From: Bacteroidales bacterium
GTDB lineage: Bacteria; Bacteroidota; Bacteroidia; Bacteroidales; UBA932
Length of the DNA stretch: 14,660 bases
Assembly (NCBI GenBank): GCA_017551425.1
Contig: JAFZLQ010000090.1
Location: forward strand, 1-14,660
Direction: 5' to 3'
Shown: piece after piece, positions 7,866 to 14,660 of the stretch
Layout: each line of letters starts with the position of its first letter
Position numbering within the stretch: the first letter of the stretch is position 1
Translations under genes and position numbers: made by a program
The notes under the pieces: generated by a model
Databases searched by the model: none
What the model was told of the DNA's origin: nothing
What the model saw: the letters and a program-made list of their open reading frames with translations, nothing else

Positions 7866-9857
7866 CTATAGCTTTTTCAGGACGATGGCGCACCTGCTGG
7901 GCAGGTAGAGGTACATCGTGTGATCATAATTCTGATTGCCGTTCGGAGAGTGCTGGGGCAGGCTCTGGTGCCTTTCCCCTGCGGGAAGGCGCCCGAAGCC
8001 GCCGAAGCGTTCCTCGTCCGAGTCGAAAACCTTTTCGAATTCTCCCGCCGGTGCCGAGAAGCCGTAATCGGCAAAAGACCCCTGCGGATTGAAATTCAGC
8101 GCAAAGATACAATTTTGACGGCGGAAAATCAAAACTTGCTTCTGTTCATCTGCGACCAGCAGTTCGGGGGCCCCCAGAAGCACCCTTTCCTTGCGCAGCA
8201 TGTGTATCATCTGGACGTCGAATTCCTCGAGTCCGCCATAGCGGAGCTCGGGATTGTCGGCAATGGACCAGAGGCGTCTGGCGTGGCTGTGCGACCAGCC
8301 GTTGCCCTCGCGCGGGAAGTCTATCCACTCGGGATGGCCGAACTCGTTGCCCATGAAGTCAAGGTAGCCGCCGCCGCAGGTTGCCGCGGTCACGAGACGG
8401 ATCAGCTTGTGAAGGGCTATTCCCCTGTCCACCATGGGGTTCTGCTGGTCCTTGCGCATGCTGAAGTACATCTCCTTGTCTATGAGGCGGAAGATGATGG
8501 TCTTGTCTCCCACGAGGGCCTGGTCGTGGCACTCGGCGTAGCTGATGGTCTTTTCGTCGGCGCGCTTGTTGGTGAGCTCCCACCAGATCTCTCCGGTGCT
8601 CCACTGCTCGTCGGCCTTCTCCTTGATCCATTTGATCCAGTGGTCGGCGATGCCCATCGCCATGCGGAAGTCGAAGCCTACGCCGCCCGCCTCGAACGGC
8701 GCCGCGAGGCCCGCCATGCCGCTCACGTCCTCGGCGATGGTGATGGCGTCGGGATTGAGCTCATGGATGAGCTGGTTGGCGAGGGCGAGGTAGCTGACGG
8801 CGTTCTCGTCAACCCCGGAGTTGAAGTAGATGTCGTAGTTGCCGAAGTCTATGCCGAGTCCGTGGTTCCAGTAAAGCATGCTGGTGACGCCGTCGAAGCG
8901 GAATCCGTCCAGGTGGTACTCCTCCATCCAGTACTTGCAGTTGGAGAGCAGGAAATACTTGACCTCGTCCTTGCCGTAGTCGAAGCAGCGGGTGCCCCAT
9001 GCGGGATGATATCCGGCGCTGCCCTTGTAGAAGTAGAGGTCCTCCGAACCGTCTATGCGGCTTATGCCCTCGACGTCGTTGCCCACCGCGTGCGAATGCA
9101 CTATGTCCATGATGACGGCGATACCGGCGGCGTGGGCCTCGTCCACCAGGCGCTTGAATTCGTCCGGCTTGCCGAAGCGGGAACTAAGGGCGAAGAAGCT
9201 GGAGACCTGGTACCCGAAGGACCCATAGTACGGGTGCTCCTGCAGCGCCATTATCTGCAACACGTTGTAGCCCAGACGCTTGACGCGCGGGAGGACGTTG
9301 ATGCGGAAGTCGTCGAAGCTGGCCACCACTTCTTTCTCGCTGCTCATGCCGATATGGCATTCGTAGATGAGGGGATGCTTGCGGGGGCCCGGTTTGCGGT
9401 GCTTCCAGACGTATTTCGAAGGCTCTGGCACCTGGGCGCAGAAGAGCTTGGTCTGGACGTCCTGCACGACGCGGGTGGCGTATGCGGGGATGCGCTCGCC
9501 GCCTCCGCCGGGCCATTCGACCCAGAGTTTGAAGAGAGCGCCGGGCGTGAGGAATATCTCCGGCAGACGGATCTCCCAGTTGCCATGGCCGACGGGGCTG
9601 AGGGCGTAGTCTGCGGTGCGCTTCCAGTTGTTGAAGTCGCCGATGAGATAGATTCTCGTCGCCCCGGGGGCCCATTCGCGGACGACCCATTCCGAGCCGT
9701 CCTTGTGGATGCCGTAGTAGAGGTGATTGTTTGCCACGTCGGAGAGGGGCTTTTCTCCTGCGATCTTGCGCCGGTCTGCGATTATTCGCTCGTGGCGGGC
9801 GTCGATGGCCGGCTTGAACGGCTCAAGCCATGGGTCGGTCTGATAGATTTTTTTCAT
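7866..9857 (-). CDS. glgB: 1,4-alpha-glucan branching enzyme, GH13_8 (eukaryotic-like) type
   Basis: A 663-residue enzyme that cuts alpha-1,4-glucan and transfers the segment to form alpha-1,6 branches. An N-terminal CBM48-like region (VREWAPGATRIYLIGDFNNW, about 59-78) precedes the GH13 barrel. Catalytic residues are visible: nucleophile D322 in DGFRFDGVTSM, acid/base E376 in TIAEDVSGM and the third aspartate D445 in YAECHDQ. YGSFGYQVSSFFA and HSHAVGNDVEG are typical of the GH13_8 group that includes eukaryotic and Bacteroidetes enzymes, unlike GH13_9 E. coli GlgB. The C-terminal all-beta domain contains FDSDEERFGGFGR. The start ATG shares an ATGA with the xseB stop; the stop is 2 bases before the debranching enzyme. 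It opens the glycogen block of the operon. Confidence 0.93.
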   Translation of the reverse strand: MKKIYQTDPWLEPFKPAIDARHERIIADRRKIAGEKPLSDVANNHLYYGIHKDGSEWVVREWAPGATRIYLIGDFNNWKRTADYALSPVGHGNWEIRLPEIFLTPGALFKLWVEWPGGGGERIPAYATRVVQDVQTKLFCAQVPEPSKYVWKHRKPGPRKHPLIYECHIGMSSEKEVVASFDDFRINVLPRVKRLGYNVLQIMALQEHPYYGSFGYQVSSFFALSSRFGKPDEFKRLVDEAHAAGIAVIMDIVHSHAVGNDVEGISRIDGSEDLYFYKGSAGYHPAWGTRCFDYGKDEVKYFLLSNCKYWMEEYHLDGFRFDGVTSMLYWNHGLGIDFGNYDIYFNSGVDENAVSYLALANQLIHELNPDAITIAEDVSGMAGLAAPFEAGGVGFDFRMAMGIADHWIKWIKEKADEQWSTGEIWWELTNKRADEKTISYAECHDQALVGDKTIIFRLIDKEMYFSMRKDQQNPMVDRGIALHKLIRLVTAATCGGGYLDFMGNEFGHPEWIDFPREGNGWSHSHARRLWSIADNPELRYGGLEEFDVQMIHMLRKERVLLGAPELLVADEQKQVLIFRRQNCIFALNFNPQGSFADYGFSAPAGEFEKVFDSDEERFGGFGRLPAGERHQSLPQHSPNGNQNYDHTMYLYLPSRCAIVLKKL

Positions 9858-10036
9858 TTGCCGAGGTTGTCAATTTTAGTGCGGGCTGTGCGGAGATATT
9901 CCCGGCATCCGGAGATGAGTTCTTCGGAGCGGGCGATGTATTTGTCGAGGTCGTCGAGGCTTGTGGCCGGATCTTCCGCCTTTGAGGCTATGGCTTCGAG
10001 CTCGGCGACGGCTTTCTTATAGTCAAACTTTTCCAT
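9854..10036 (-). CDS. xseB: Exodeoxyribonuclease VII small subunit
   Basis: A 60-residue helical protein matching the XseB pattern: FDYKKAVAELEAIASKAEDP-x-SLDDLDKYIARSEELI, followed by a second helix CREYLRTARTKI. XseB binds several copies per XseA large subunit to form exonuclease VII, which degrades single-stranded DNA in both directions in the cytoplasm. Length is near the lower end of the family. The start lies 14 bases inside the end of xseA and the stop overlaps the glgB start as ATGA, so it links the nuclease genes to the glycogen block. Low overall similarity between XseB proteins is usual; adjacency to xseA makes the call firm. Confidence 0.9.
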   Translation of the reverse strand: MEKFDYKKAVAELEAIASKAEDPATSLDDLDKYIARSEELISGCREYLRTARTKIDNLGK

Positions 10037-11330
10037 TCACTTTGCATTTGAGGGTTCCGTCGGTGTACCGGACCTGGATGTCGTCCCCGACGCTTACGCC
10101 GGAGGCCGATTTGATGATGGTGCCGCCGGCGCTTTCCACAAGGGCGTAACCGCGGCTGAGGATGGTGCGGGGGTCCGCCGATGCGATACGGGCCTGAAGC
10201 GCCGCGAGGCGGGCGTCGGCGAGGCTGAGCTTGCCCGAGAAGGCAAGGGCGACGCGGCGGAGAAGGCGCTCGCAGGAGGCCTCCATGGCAGATATCTTGC
10301 CGGAGAACGCCATGCGAAGGCGGGCGCCGAGGCTTCCGAGGCGCTCGTCCTCGGCGGCCACTGCGTCTATGCAGAGGTCCGCAAGGGCGGTGGGAGTCTT
10401 GACGGAGCCGCAGGCGACCATGTCTGCGATGTGGACGTCGCGGTCGTGCCCGATGGCGGTATATACCGGCAGGGGGCATCGGGCGATGGCAGCGCAGAGG
10501 GAGTAATCGTCGAAGCAGGCGAGGTCGAGGTTGCTGCCGCCGCCGCGGAGGATGAAGATGGCGTCGAAGGGAACGGCAGCGGTCAGAAGAGTAGATTCTT
10601 CGCTGCGCTCAGAATGACAGAGAGAGAGCTCAGAATGACAGAGAGAGAGCTCAGAATGACAGAGAGAGAGCTCAGAAGGACAGAGAGAGCGGTCAGAAGG
10701 ACAAGCGGAAGGACTGGCGGCTCGGTCGAGCGCGGCGGCGATGGAGGCGGGGGCCTGGTCTCCCTGCATAGTGGCCTCGAAGAGGGTGATGCTGAAGGCG
10801 AAGCCGTATTCGTTTTCCAGCAGGTGGCGGCGGAAGTCGCCGTAGCCGGCGGCGTCCGGCGCGGATATAACGGCGATGGAATACGGCACATCGGGAAGGA
10901 CGAGCTCCTTCTGGAGATCCATCAGCCCTTCTTCCGTGAGGCGCTCGATGGTGCGGCGGCGGGCAAGCTCGGCCTCACCCAGCACTGCGCCCAGGTCTAT
11001 GTCTTCTATGATGAGGGAGAGGCCGTAGAGCTCGGAGTAGCTCACCGTAACCTCGAAGATGAGGGAGAGACCCTCGTGCAGGCTTTCTCCCGTGGCTTTG
11101 GAGAACTTGGCGGCGATGGGCTCCCAGGACGAGCGCCAGATGACGGCACGGACCTTGGCCACGGGACCGTGGGGGCCGCTCTCGCAGAGCTCCAGGTAGC
11201 AATGGCCGTTCGTACGGCGCTGCAGGCTGGCAATCTCCGCCCTCACGCGCACGCTCCCCGGGAGGGCGTCCTCAATGCCCTCGCGTATGAGCGTCTGCAG
11301 CTCAAGCAGTTCCAGATAGTCCTCTTCCAT
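10023..11330 (-). CDS. xseA: Exodeoxyribonuclease VII large subunit with in-frame repeat insertion
   Basis: XseA is the catalytic subunit of exonuclease VII, acting on single-stranded DNA in repair. The 435-residue product has an N-terminal OB fold (about 1-115), ISAPDAAGYGDF (155-166), RGGGSNLDLACFDD (262-275) and GHDRDVHIADMVA (294-306), followed by a helical region and a C-terminal segment DPRTILSRGYALV. Between DR near residue 203 and FDAIFILRGGGS (255) lies an unrelated low-complexity stretch built from SELSLCH heptads and ending in CHSERSEES (about 207-249). Without it the length would be near 395. The frame is preserved and the catalytic motifs are intact, so the protein could be functional. 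A promoter lies immediately upstream and the 3' end overlaps xseB by 14 bases. Confidence 0.93.
   Translation of the reverse strand: MEEDYLELLELQTLIREGIEDALPGSVRVRAEIASLQRRTNGHCYLELCESGPHGPVAKVRAVIWRSSWEPIAAKFSKATGESLHEGLSLIFEVTVSYSELYGLSLIIEDIDLGAVLGEAELARRRTIERLTEEGLMDLQKELVLPDVPYSIAVISAPDAAGYGDFRRHLLENEYGFAFSITLFEATMQGDQAPASIAAALDRAASPSACPSDRSLCPSELSLCHSELSLCHSELSLCHSERSEESTLLTAAVPFDAIFILRGGGSNLDLACFDDYSLCAAIARCPLPVYTAIGHDRDVHIADMVACGSVKTPTALADLCIDAVAAEDERLGSLGARLRMAFSGKISAMEASCERLLRRVALAFSGKLSLADARLAALQARIASADPRTILSRGYALVESAGGTIIKSASGVSVGDDIQVRYTDGTLKCKVNGKV
10587..10712. repeat. Palindromic repeat core plus tandem 21-bp units inside xseA
   Basis: On the plus strand, 21-bp units begin at 10608, 10629 and 10650 (identical), at 10671 (a few changes) and, degenerate, at 10692. 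The first unit is joined to a core AGATTCTTCGCTGCGCTCAG (from 10593), which on the gene strand gives CTGTCATTCTGAGCGCAGCG. That matches the ribF element CTGTCATCCTGAGCGATAGCG with few differences, but in opposite orientation relative to the host gene. Every unit is seven codons (SELSLCH) in the xseA frame and no stop arises. Confidence 0.93.
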
Positions 11331-11338
11331 TTAACTAA

Positions 11339-11369
11339 CAAATATAATAAAAGTATTTGACTAAACAAA
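11339..11369 (-). promoter_or_regulatory. Bacteroidota-type promoter for the xseA-glycogen-ribF unit
   Basis: Read on the minus strand, TTTG (11369-11366) is followed after 19 bp by TATATTTG (11346-11339). This matches the Bacteroidetes -33 TTTG / -7 TAnnTTTG consensus with the expected spacing. The -7 box ends 8 bases before the xseA ATG (11330), so the transcript leader would be only a few nucleotides long. The match is by eye, and no start site is mapped. Confidence 0.7.
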
Positions 11370-11379
11370 AAACACGTAA

Positions 11380-11410
11380 TTTTCCATTTCAAGAAAAAGC
11401 GTTATATTTG
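11380..11410 (+). promoter_or_regulatory. Bacteroidota-type promoter for the engB-prs-der unit
   Basis: TATATTTG at 11403-11410 fits the -7 consensus TAnnTTTG. The -33 box is weaker: TTTT at 11380-11383, 19 bp upstream, matches TTTG at three of four bases. Transcription would start near 11416, giving a leader of roughly a dozen bases before the ATG at 11429. It is divergent from, and does not overlap, the xseA promoter. The whole intergenic region 11331-11428 is clearly more AT-rich than its surroundings. Confidence 0.55.
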
Positions 11411-11428
11411 TATTCATATTTCACGGCG

Positions 11429-12025
11429 ATGAAGATTTCTCAGGCCATATTCGCAGGGAGCAGCACGCGGGTAGCTCAGAAGCCCGCAAGGCGCCTGCCC
11501 GAATTCGCCTTCATCGGCCGCTCCAACGTAGGCAAATCCTCGCTCATCAACATGCTCACGGGCAACCACAAGCTTGCCCAGACCTCCGCCACCCCGGGCA
11601 AGACCAAGGTCGTCAACCATTTCCTCATCAATGACAGCTGGTACCTGGTGGACCTCCCCGGCTACGGCTATGCCAAGCTGCCGGAGAAGATGCGCAGGGA
11701 GCTTGCAGAGGTCATACGCCAGTTCATAATGGAGTCGCCGGACCTGGTGATGCTCTTCGTGCTCATAGATTCCCGCCACGACATCGGCCCGGTGGACCTG
11801 GGCTTCCTGTCCGAGCTCGGGGAGCACGGCATCCCCTTCGCCATAATCTTCACAAAGACGGACAAACTGGGCCCGGTGGCGCTCCAGGCGCAGATAGACC
11901 GGGACTGCGCCATACTTTCGCAGACCTGGGAGGAGTTGCCGCCCATGCTCGTGAGCAGCTCGCAGAAAAGCACCGGCAAGGAAGAAATACTCGACTACAT
12001 ATATTCAATCCTTAAAACGCTCTGA
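11429..12025 (+). CDS. engB: Ribosome biogenesis GTPase EngB (YsxC/YihA)
   Basis: A 198-residue small GTPase of the EngB family, needed in other bacteria for assembly of the large ribosomal subunit. The motifs are G1 GRSNVGKS (30-37), G2 around SATPGKT (53-59), G3 DLPGYGYAK (75-83), G4 FTKTDK (141-146) and a G5-like VSSSQKSTG. This is a single G domain with no appended domain, which separates it from Der and Era. I placed the start at 11429 (MKISQAIFAGS), not at the in-frame ATG 11357. The extra 24 residues would be encoded across the promoter and resemble nothing in the family. It is the first gene of the plus-strand unit, one base upstream of prs, and shares its ribosome-assembly theme with der. 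Confidence 0.94.
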   Translation: MKISQAIFAGSSTRVAQKPARRLPEFAFIGRSNVGKSSLINMLTGNHKLAQTSATPGKTKVVNHFLINDSWYLVDLPGYGYAKLPEKMRRELAEVIRQFIMESPDLVMLFVLIDSRHDIGPVDLGFLSELGEHGIPFAIIFTKTDKLGPVALQAQIDRDCAILSQTWEELPPMLVSSSQKSTGKEEILDYIYSILKTL

Positions 12026-12026
12026 T

Positions 12027-13013
12027 ATGATCCACACACACCGCATGGAGATTTTTGCCTGCAGGGAATCCCGGAACTTTGCCTGCAAGGTCATCGAATC
12101 CATCAATGCAAACCTGCGCCCCGACGAGCTGCCCTATCATCTGGGAGACCTGCAGATCAGCCAGTTCAGCGACGGGGAATTCCAGCCCCTTTATGCAGAA
12201 AGCGTCCGCGGTGCAACCGTGTTCATCATCCAGTCCACCATACCGCCGGCAGACAACCTCATGGAGCTGCTGCTCAGCATAGACGCCGCCAAGCGCGCAT
12301 CGGCAGACAAGGTTATCGCAGTCATCCCCTACTTCGGCTGGGCACGCCAGGACCGCAAGGACCGCCCGCGCGTGGCCATCGGCGCAAAGCTGGTTGCCAA
12401 CCTGCTCACCGCCGCCGGAGCCGACCGCGTAATGACCTGCGACCTCCATGCAGACCAGATCCAGGGCTTCTTCGACATCCCCGTGGACCACGTTTACGCC
12501 AGCAAGGTGTTCATCCCCACCATCGAGGCGCTCGAGCTCCCCAACCTCTCCATCGCCGCACCCGACATGGGAGGCGCCAAGAGGGCCAACTCCTACGCCA
12601 AGAGCCTCAGCCGCGAGGGGCGCGACTGCGGGGTCGTCATCTGCCACAAGACCCGCGAAAGGGCCAACGTGGTCTCTGAAATCAGGGCGATAGGCGACGT
12701 TGAAGGCCGCAACATCATCATCATAGACGATATGATAGATACCGCCGGCACCCTCTGCAAGGCCGCCGACGTGCTCATGAGCAAGGGCGCCGTGAGCGTG
12801 CGCGCCTGCGCTTCCCACGGCATCCTGTCCGGAGAGGCGGTCAACCGCATCAGGGAATCCAGCCTCAGGGAGGTGCTGATCACCGACACAATCCCCCACC
12901 CCGAGCTGGAGGAAGACAGCAAGATAAGGGTAGTCTCCATGGCCCCCGTCTTCGCCCGCATCATAGACAAGGTATATAACTACGAACCCATCAGCACAGA
13001 CTTCATATATTAG
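12027..13013 (+). CDS. prs: Ribose-phosphate pyrophosphokinase
   Basis: Prs makes PRPP from ribose-5-phosphate and ATP, feeding purine, pyrimidine, NAD, histidine and tryptophan synthesis. The 328-residue protein shows the N-terminal FSDGEF segment (47-52), the ATP-binding flexible loop YFGWARQDRK (102-111), CDLHADQIQGFFD (138-150), PDMGGAKRA (179-187) and the PRPP loop IIIDDMIDTAGTL (231-243). YFGWARQDRKDRPR is the variant I associate with Bacteroidetes. ATG 12027 lies one base after the engB stop; ATG 12045 (MEIFACRE) is an alternative. The stop TAG shares its last base with the GTG of the next gene. Length and motifs are normal. Confidence 0.94.
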   Translation: MIHTHRMEIFACRESRNFACKVIESINANLRPDELPYHLGDLQISQFSDGEFQPLYAESVRGATVFIIQSTIPPADNLMELLLSIDAAKRASADKVIAVIPYFGWARQDRKDRPRVAIGAKLVANLLTAAGADRVMTCDLHADQIQGFFDIPVDHVYASKVFIPTIEALELPNLSIAAPDMGGAKRANSYAKSLSREGRDCGVVICHKTRERANVVSEIRAIGDVEGRNIIIIDDMIDTAGTLCKAADVLMSKGAVSVRACASHGILSGEAVNRIRESSLREVLITDTIPHPELEEDSKIRVVSMAPVFARIIDKVYNYEPISTDFIY

Positions 13014-13270
13014 TGAGTGCCACCATCATAGCTGCGATCGCCGTCCTGGGGCTCGGAGTCCTGGGGCTGTGCTTCAACATCCTCTTCCGCAAGAAGGATT
13101 TTCCGCAGTTCGACGTGGGTTCCAACGAAGAAATGCGCCGCCGCGGCATCCGGTGCTATAAAGATGTCGATGCCGCCGAGCAAGGCTTAACCTGCACCGC
13201 TCCCGGCTCGTCCGAAGCGTGCAAAGATTGTAAACTGTATGAGCTTAGTAGCGATAGTAGGCCGTCCTAA
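13013..13270 (+). CDS. Small single-pass membrane protein with four cysteines, function unknown
   Basis: An 85-residue product starting with GTG (read as Met), whose first base is the last base of the prs stop. Residues about 4-25 form one hydrophobic helix ([21 protein letters not shown]), followed by RKK, which suggests a cytoplasmic C-terminal tail. The tail has [19 protein letters not shown] and three further cysteines (C48, C61, C70, C73, the last two as CKDC), a plausible metal or Fe-S site. The pattern recalls unnamed short Bacteroidales membrane proteins with a VG/IG-N-M-GI-C motif, but I cannot name the family. The topology also recalls NqrM-type proteins, without clear sequence agreement. 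Its end overlaps der by 32 bases. Operon packing and codon use like its neighbours argue that it is real. Confidence 0.68.
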   Translation: MSATIIAAIAVLGLGVLGLCFNILFRKKDFPQFDVGSNEEMRRRGIRCYKDVDAAEQGLTCTAPGSSEACKDCKLYELSSDSRPS

Positions 13271-14546
13271 CGTCGGCAAAAGCACCCTGTTCAACCGCCT
13301 TGTCGGCTCCCGCAAGGCCATAGTCGACGACACCGCCGGCGTCACCCGCGACCGCCATTACGGCCGCTGCGAGTGGTGCGGGCGCGAATTCTCCGTGGTG
13401 GATACCGGAGGCTACACCTCCAACTCCGACGACGTGTTCGAGGCCGCCATCCGCTCCCAGGTGCAGATAGCCATAGAGGAGGCCGACGTGGTGCTCTTCA
13501 TGGTGGAGGCCGCCACCGGCATAACCGATTATGACTCAGAGATCGCCGACGTGCTGCGCCGCAGCCGCAAACCGGTGGTCCTCTGCGTCAACAAGGTCGA
13601 TTCCGGCGCCAAGATGTACGACGCCTACGAGTTCTACGGCATGGGACTGGGAGAGATCTACTCCATCTCCGCCGCCAACGGCTCCGGCACCGGCGAACTG
13701 CTGGACGCCCTTGTGGCCGTGCTGCCCGAGGATACGCAGGAGGAAGACCCGTACGCCGGCCTCCCCCGCATCACCATCGTGGGCAAGCCCAACGTGGGCA
13801 AATCGTCGCTCACCAACGCACTGCTGGGGCAGGAGCGCAACATAGTCACCCCCGTCGCCGGCACCACGCGCGACAGCATAGAGACGCACTACAACAAGTT
13901 CGGCCACGAGTTCATGCTGGTGGATACCGCCGGCATACGCCGCAAGGCCAAGGTGCACGAAGACCTCGAGTTCTACTCGGTCATGCGTTCCATCAAGGCC
14001 ATAGAGAGGGCCGACGTGTGCATAATGATGATAGACGCCACCTCCGGGATGGAAGCGCAGGACATGAACATCTTCTCGCTCATCCAGCGCAACCGCAAGG
14101 GCTGCGTTCTGGTGGTCAACAAGTGGGACCTGTTCATCAAGGATTCAAACACTCTCAAGGAGTACACCGAGGCGCTGCGCAGCAGGATAGCCCCGTTCGA
14201 CGACGTACCTATTATATTTACGTCAGTGGTCAAGATGCAGCGCATCCAGGACGTGCTGAACGCCGCCGCCGAGGTGTATGCCAACTATTCACAGAAGATT
14301 CCCACGGCGCGCCTCAACGAAGTGATGCTGCCGCTGATCGAGGAAACCCCTCCCCCGGCCTGGAAGGGCAAGTACGTGAAAGTCAAGTACATCACGCAAT
14401 TGCCCACATCCTTCCCGGCCTTCGCCTTCTTCTGCAACCTGCCGCAGTACATCAAAGACCCGTACAAGCGCTTCCTGGAGAACAAGCTCCGCGAGAACTT
14501 CAACCTCACCGGCTGCCCGGTGCAGATCTACTGCCGCCAGAAATAA
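13239..14546 (+). CDS. der: Ribosome biogenesis GTPase Der (EngA)
   Basis: A 435-residue tandem-domain GTPase that acts in 50S subunit assembly. Domain 1 has GRPNVGKS (8-15), DTGG (55-58) and NKVD (118-121). Domain 2 has GKPNVGKS (182-189), DTAG (229-232) and NKWD (294-297). A C-terminal KH-like domain (about 350-435) ends in [11 protein letters not shown]. The order, spacing and length are those of canonical Der. The start at 13239 ([10 protein letters not shown]) leaves only seven residues before the first P-loop, as is usual, and lies inside the end of the small membrane protein gene. The TAA stop falls in the A-rich outer arm of the downstream inverted repeat. Confidence 0.96.
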   Translation: MSLVAIVGRPNVGKSTLFNRLVGSRKAIVDDTAGVTRDRHYGRCEWCGREFSVVDTGGYTSNSDDVFEAAIRSQVQIAIEEADVVLFMVEAATGITDYDSEIADVLRRSRKPVVLCVNKVDSGAKMYDAYEFYGMGLGEIYSISAANGSGTGELLDALVAVLPEDTQEEDPYAGLPRITIVGKPNVGKSSLTNALLGQERNIVTPVAGTTRDSIETHYNKFGHEFMLVDTAGIRRKAKVHEDLEFYSVMRSIKAIERADVCIMMIDATSGMEAQDMNIFSLIQRNRKGCVLVVNKWDLFIKDSNTLKEYTEALRSRIAPFDDVPIIFTSVVKMQRIQDVLNAAAEVYANYSQKIPTARLNEVMLPLIEETPPPAWKGKYVKVKYITQLPTSFPAFAFFCNLPQYIKDPYKRFLENKLRENFNLTGCPVQIYCRQK

Positions 14547-14651
14547 AAGCTGATGCTCCCGGTGGTCCAAAGTCCGGACCACCGGAAGCAACATCATAGG
14601 CAAACCGTTCCCGGTGGTCCAATAGACGGACCACCGGGAGCGTTTTATTTC
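14540..14651. terminator. Nested double hairpin, probable bidirectional terminator after der
   Basis: Hairpin 1 pairs CCGGTGGTCC (14559-14568) with GGACCACCGG (14576-14585) across a 7-nt loop. Hairpin 2 pairs TCCCGGTGGTCC (14609-14620) with GGACCACCGGGA (14628-14639) across AATAGAC and is followed by TTTTATTT (14643-14650). The outer arms also match each other: GCTCCCGGTGGTCC (14555-14568) pairs with 14628-14641, and GAAATAAAA (14540-14548) with TTTTATTTC (14643-14651). Thus a U-run follows a GC stem on both strands, so it could end the der transcript and a convergent one from the right. Confidence 0.8.
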
Positions 14652-14660
14652 AGATAGTAG

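Noticed and set aside
7864..7893. Upstream start for the debranching enzyme at 7893
   Set aside because: It would overlap the end of glgB by 28 bases with unrelated residues; ATG 7863 follows the glgB stop by 2 bases and gives a natural N-terminus.
7920..10022. Long plus-strand open frame (about 700 codons) antisense to glgB
   Set aside because: The minus-strand GH13 catalytic motifs prove the coding strand. The antisense frame is open because of GC-rich third positions and its translation shows no recognisable domain.
10431..11360. Plus-strand frame antisense to xseA reading through the 21-bp repeats as TERELRM heptads
   Set aside because: A shadow frame; the opposite strand encodes XseA motifs on both sides of the repeats and a promoter lies upstream of that strand.
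11357..11428. N-terminal extension of EngB from ATG 11357
   Set aside because: It would place the coding start upstream of the TATATTTG promoter box, and the added residues do not resemble the family.

Overview
The window looks like chromosomal DNA of a GC-rich member of Bacteroidota, probably an uncultured gut- or rumen-type Bacteroidales. This rests on the TTTG / TAnnTTTG promoter pair, the Bacteroidales-style glycogen gene set (GT4-type synthase, GH57 enzyme, GH133-type debranching enzyme, GH13_8-type branching enzyme), weak Shine-Dalgarno use, and palindromic repeats of the kind that translate as 'CHSERSEES' or 'RSFAIAQDD'. Species assignment is not possible from the sequence alone.

Layout. 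From about 11330 leftward, eight minus-strand genes form one very compact transcription unit: xseA, xseB, glgB, a glycogen debranching enzyme, a GT4 glycogen synthase-like enzyme, a GH57 alpha-glucan enzyme, glgP and ribF. ribF runs off the left edge. Every junction is either an overlap (4 to 20 bases) or a gap of 2 to 3 bases. A short AT-rich region (11331-11428) carries divergent promoters. To its right, four plus-strand genes are equally tightly packed: engB (ysxC/yihA), prs, a small Cys-containing membrane protein, and der. The unit ends in a tandem/nested inverted-repeat structure that looks like a bidirectional terminator (14540-14651).

Function. The left unit holds a near-complete glycogen cycle: chain elongation (GT4 synthase), branching (glgB), debranching (GDE), phosphorolysis (glgP) and a GH57 enzyme. 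It is embedded between exonuclease VII (xseAB) and riboflavin kinase/FAD synthetase (ribF). No ADP-glucose pyrophosphorylase gene is present in the window. The right unit combines ribosome-assembly GTPases (engB, der) with PRPP synthesis (prs).

Most unusual signal. Two unrelated housekeeping genes, ribF and xseA, each carry an in-frame insertion of tandem repeats from the same palindromic repeat family, in opposite orientations relative to the gene. In ribF the array (1-273) has 75-bp units plus 27-bp sub-repeats and adds at least 88 residues inside the riboflavin-kinase domain. In xseA a core element plus 21-bp units (about 10587-10712) adds about 40 residues just before the conserved RGGGS motif. 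All repeat periods (21, 27, 75) are multiples of three and both reading frames stay open. This resembles the in-frame palindromic elements known from Rickettsia, here in a Bacteroidota-like genome.
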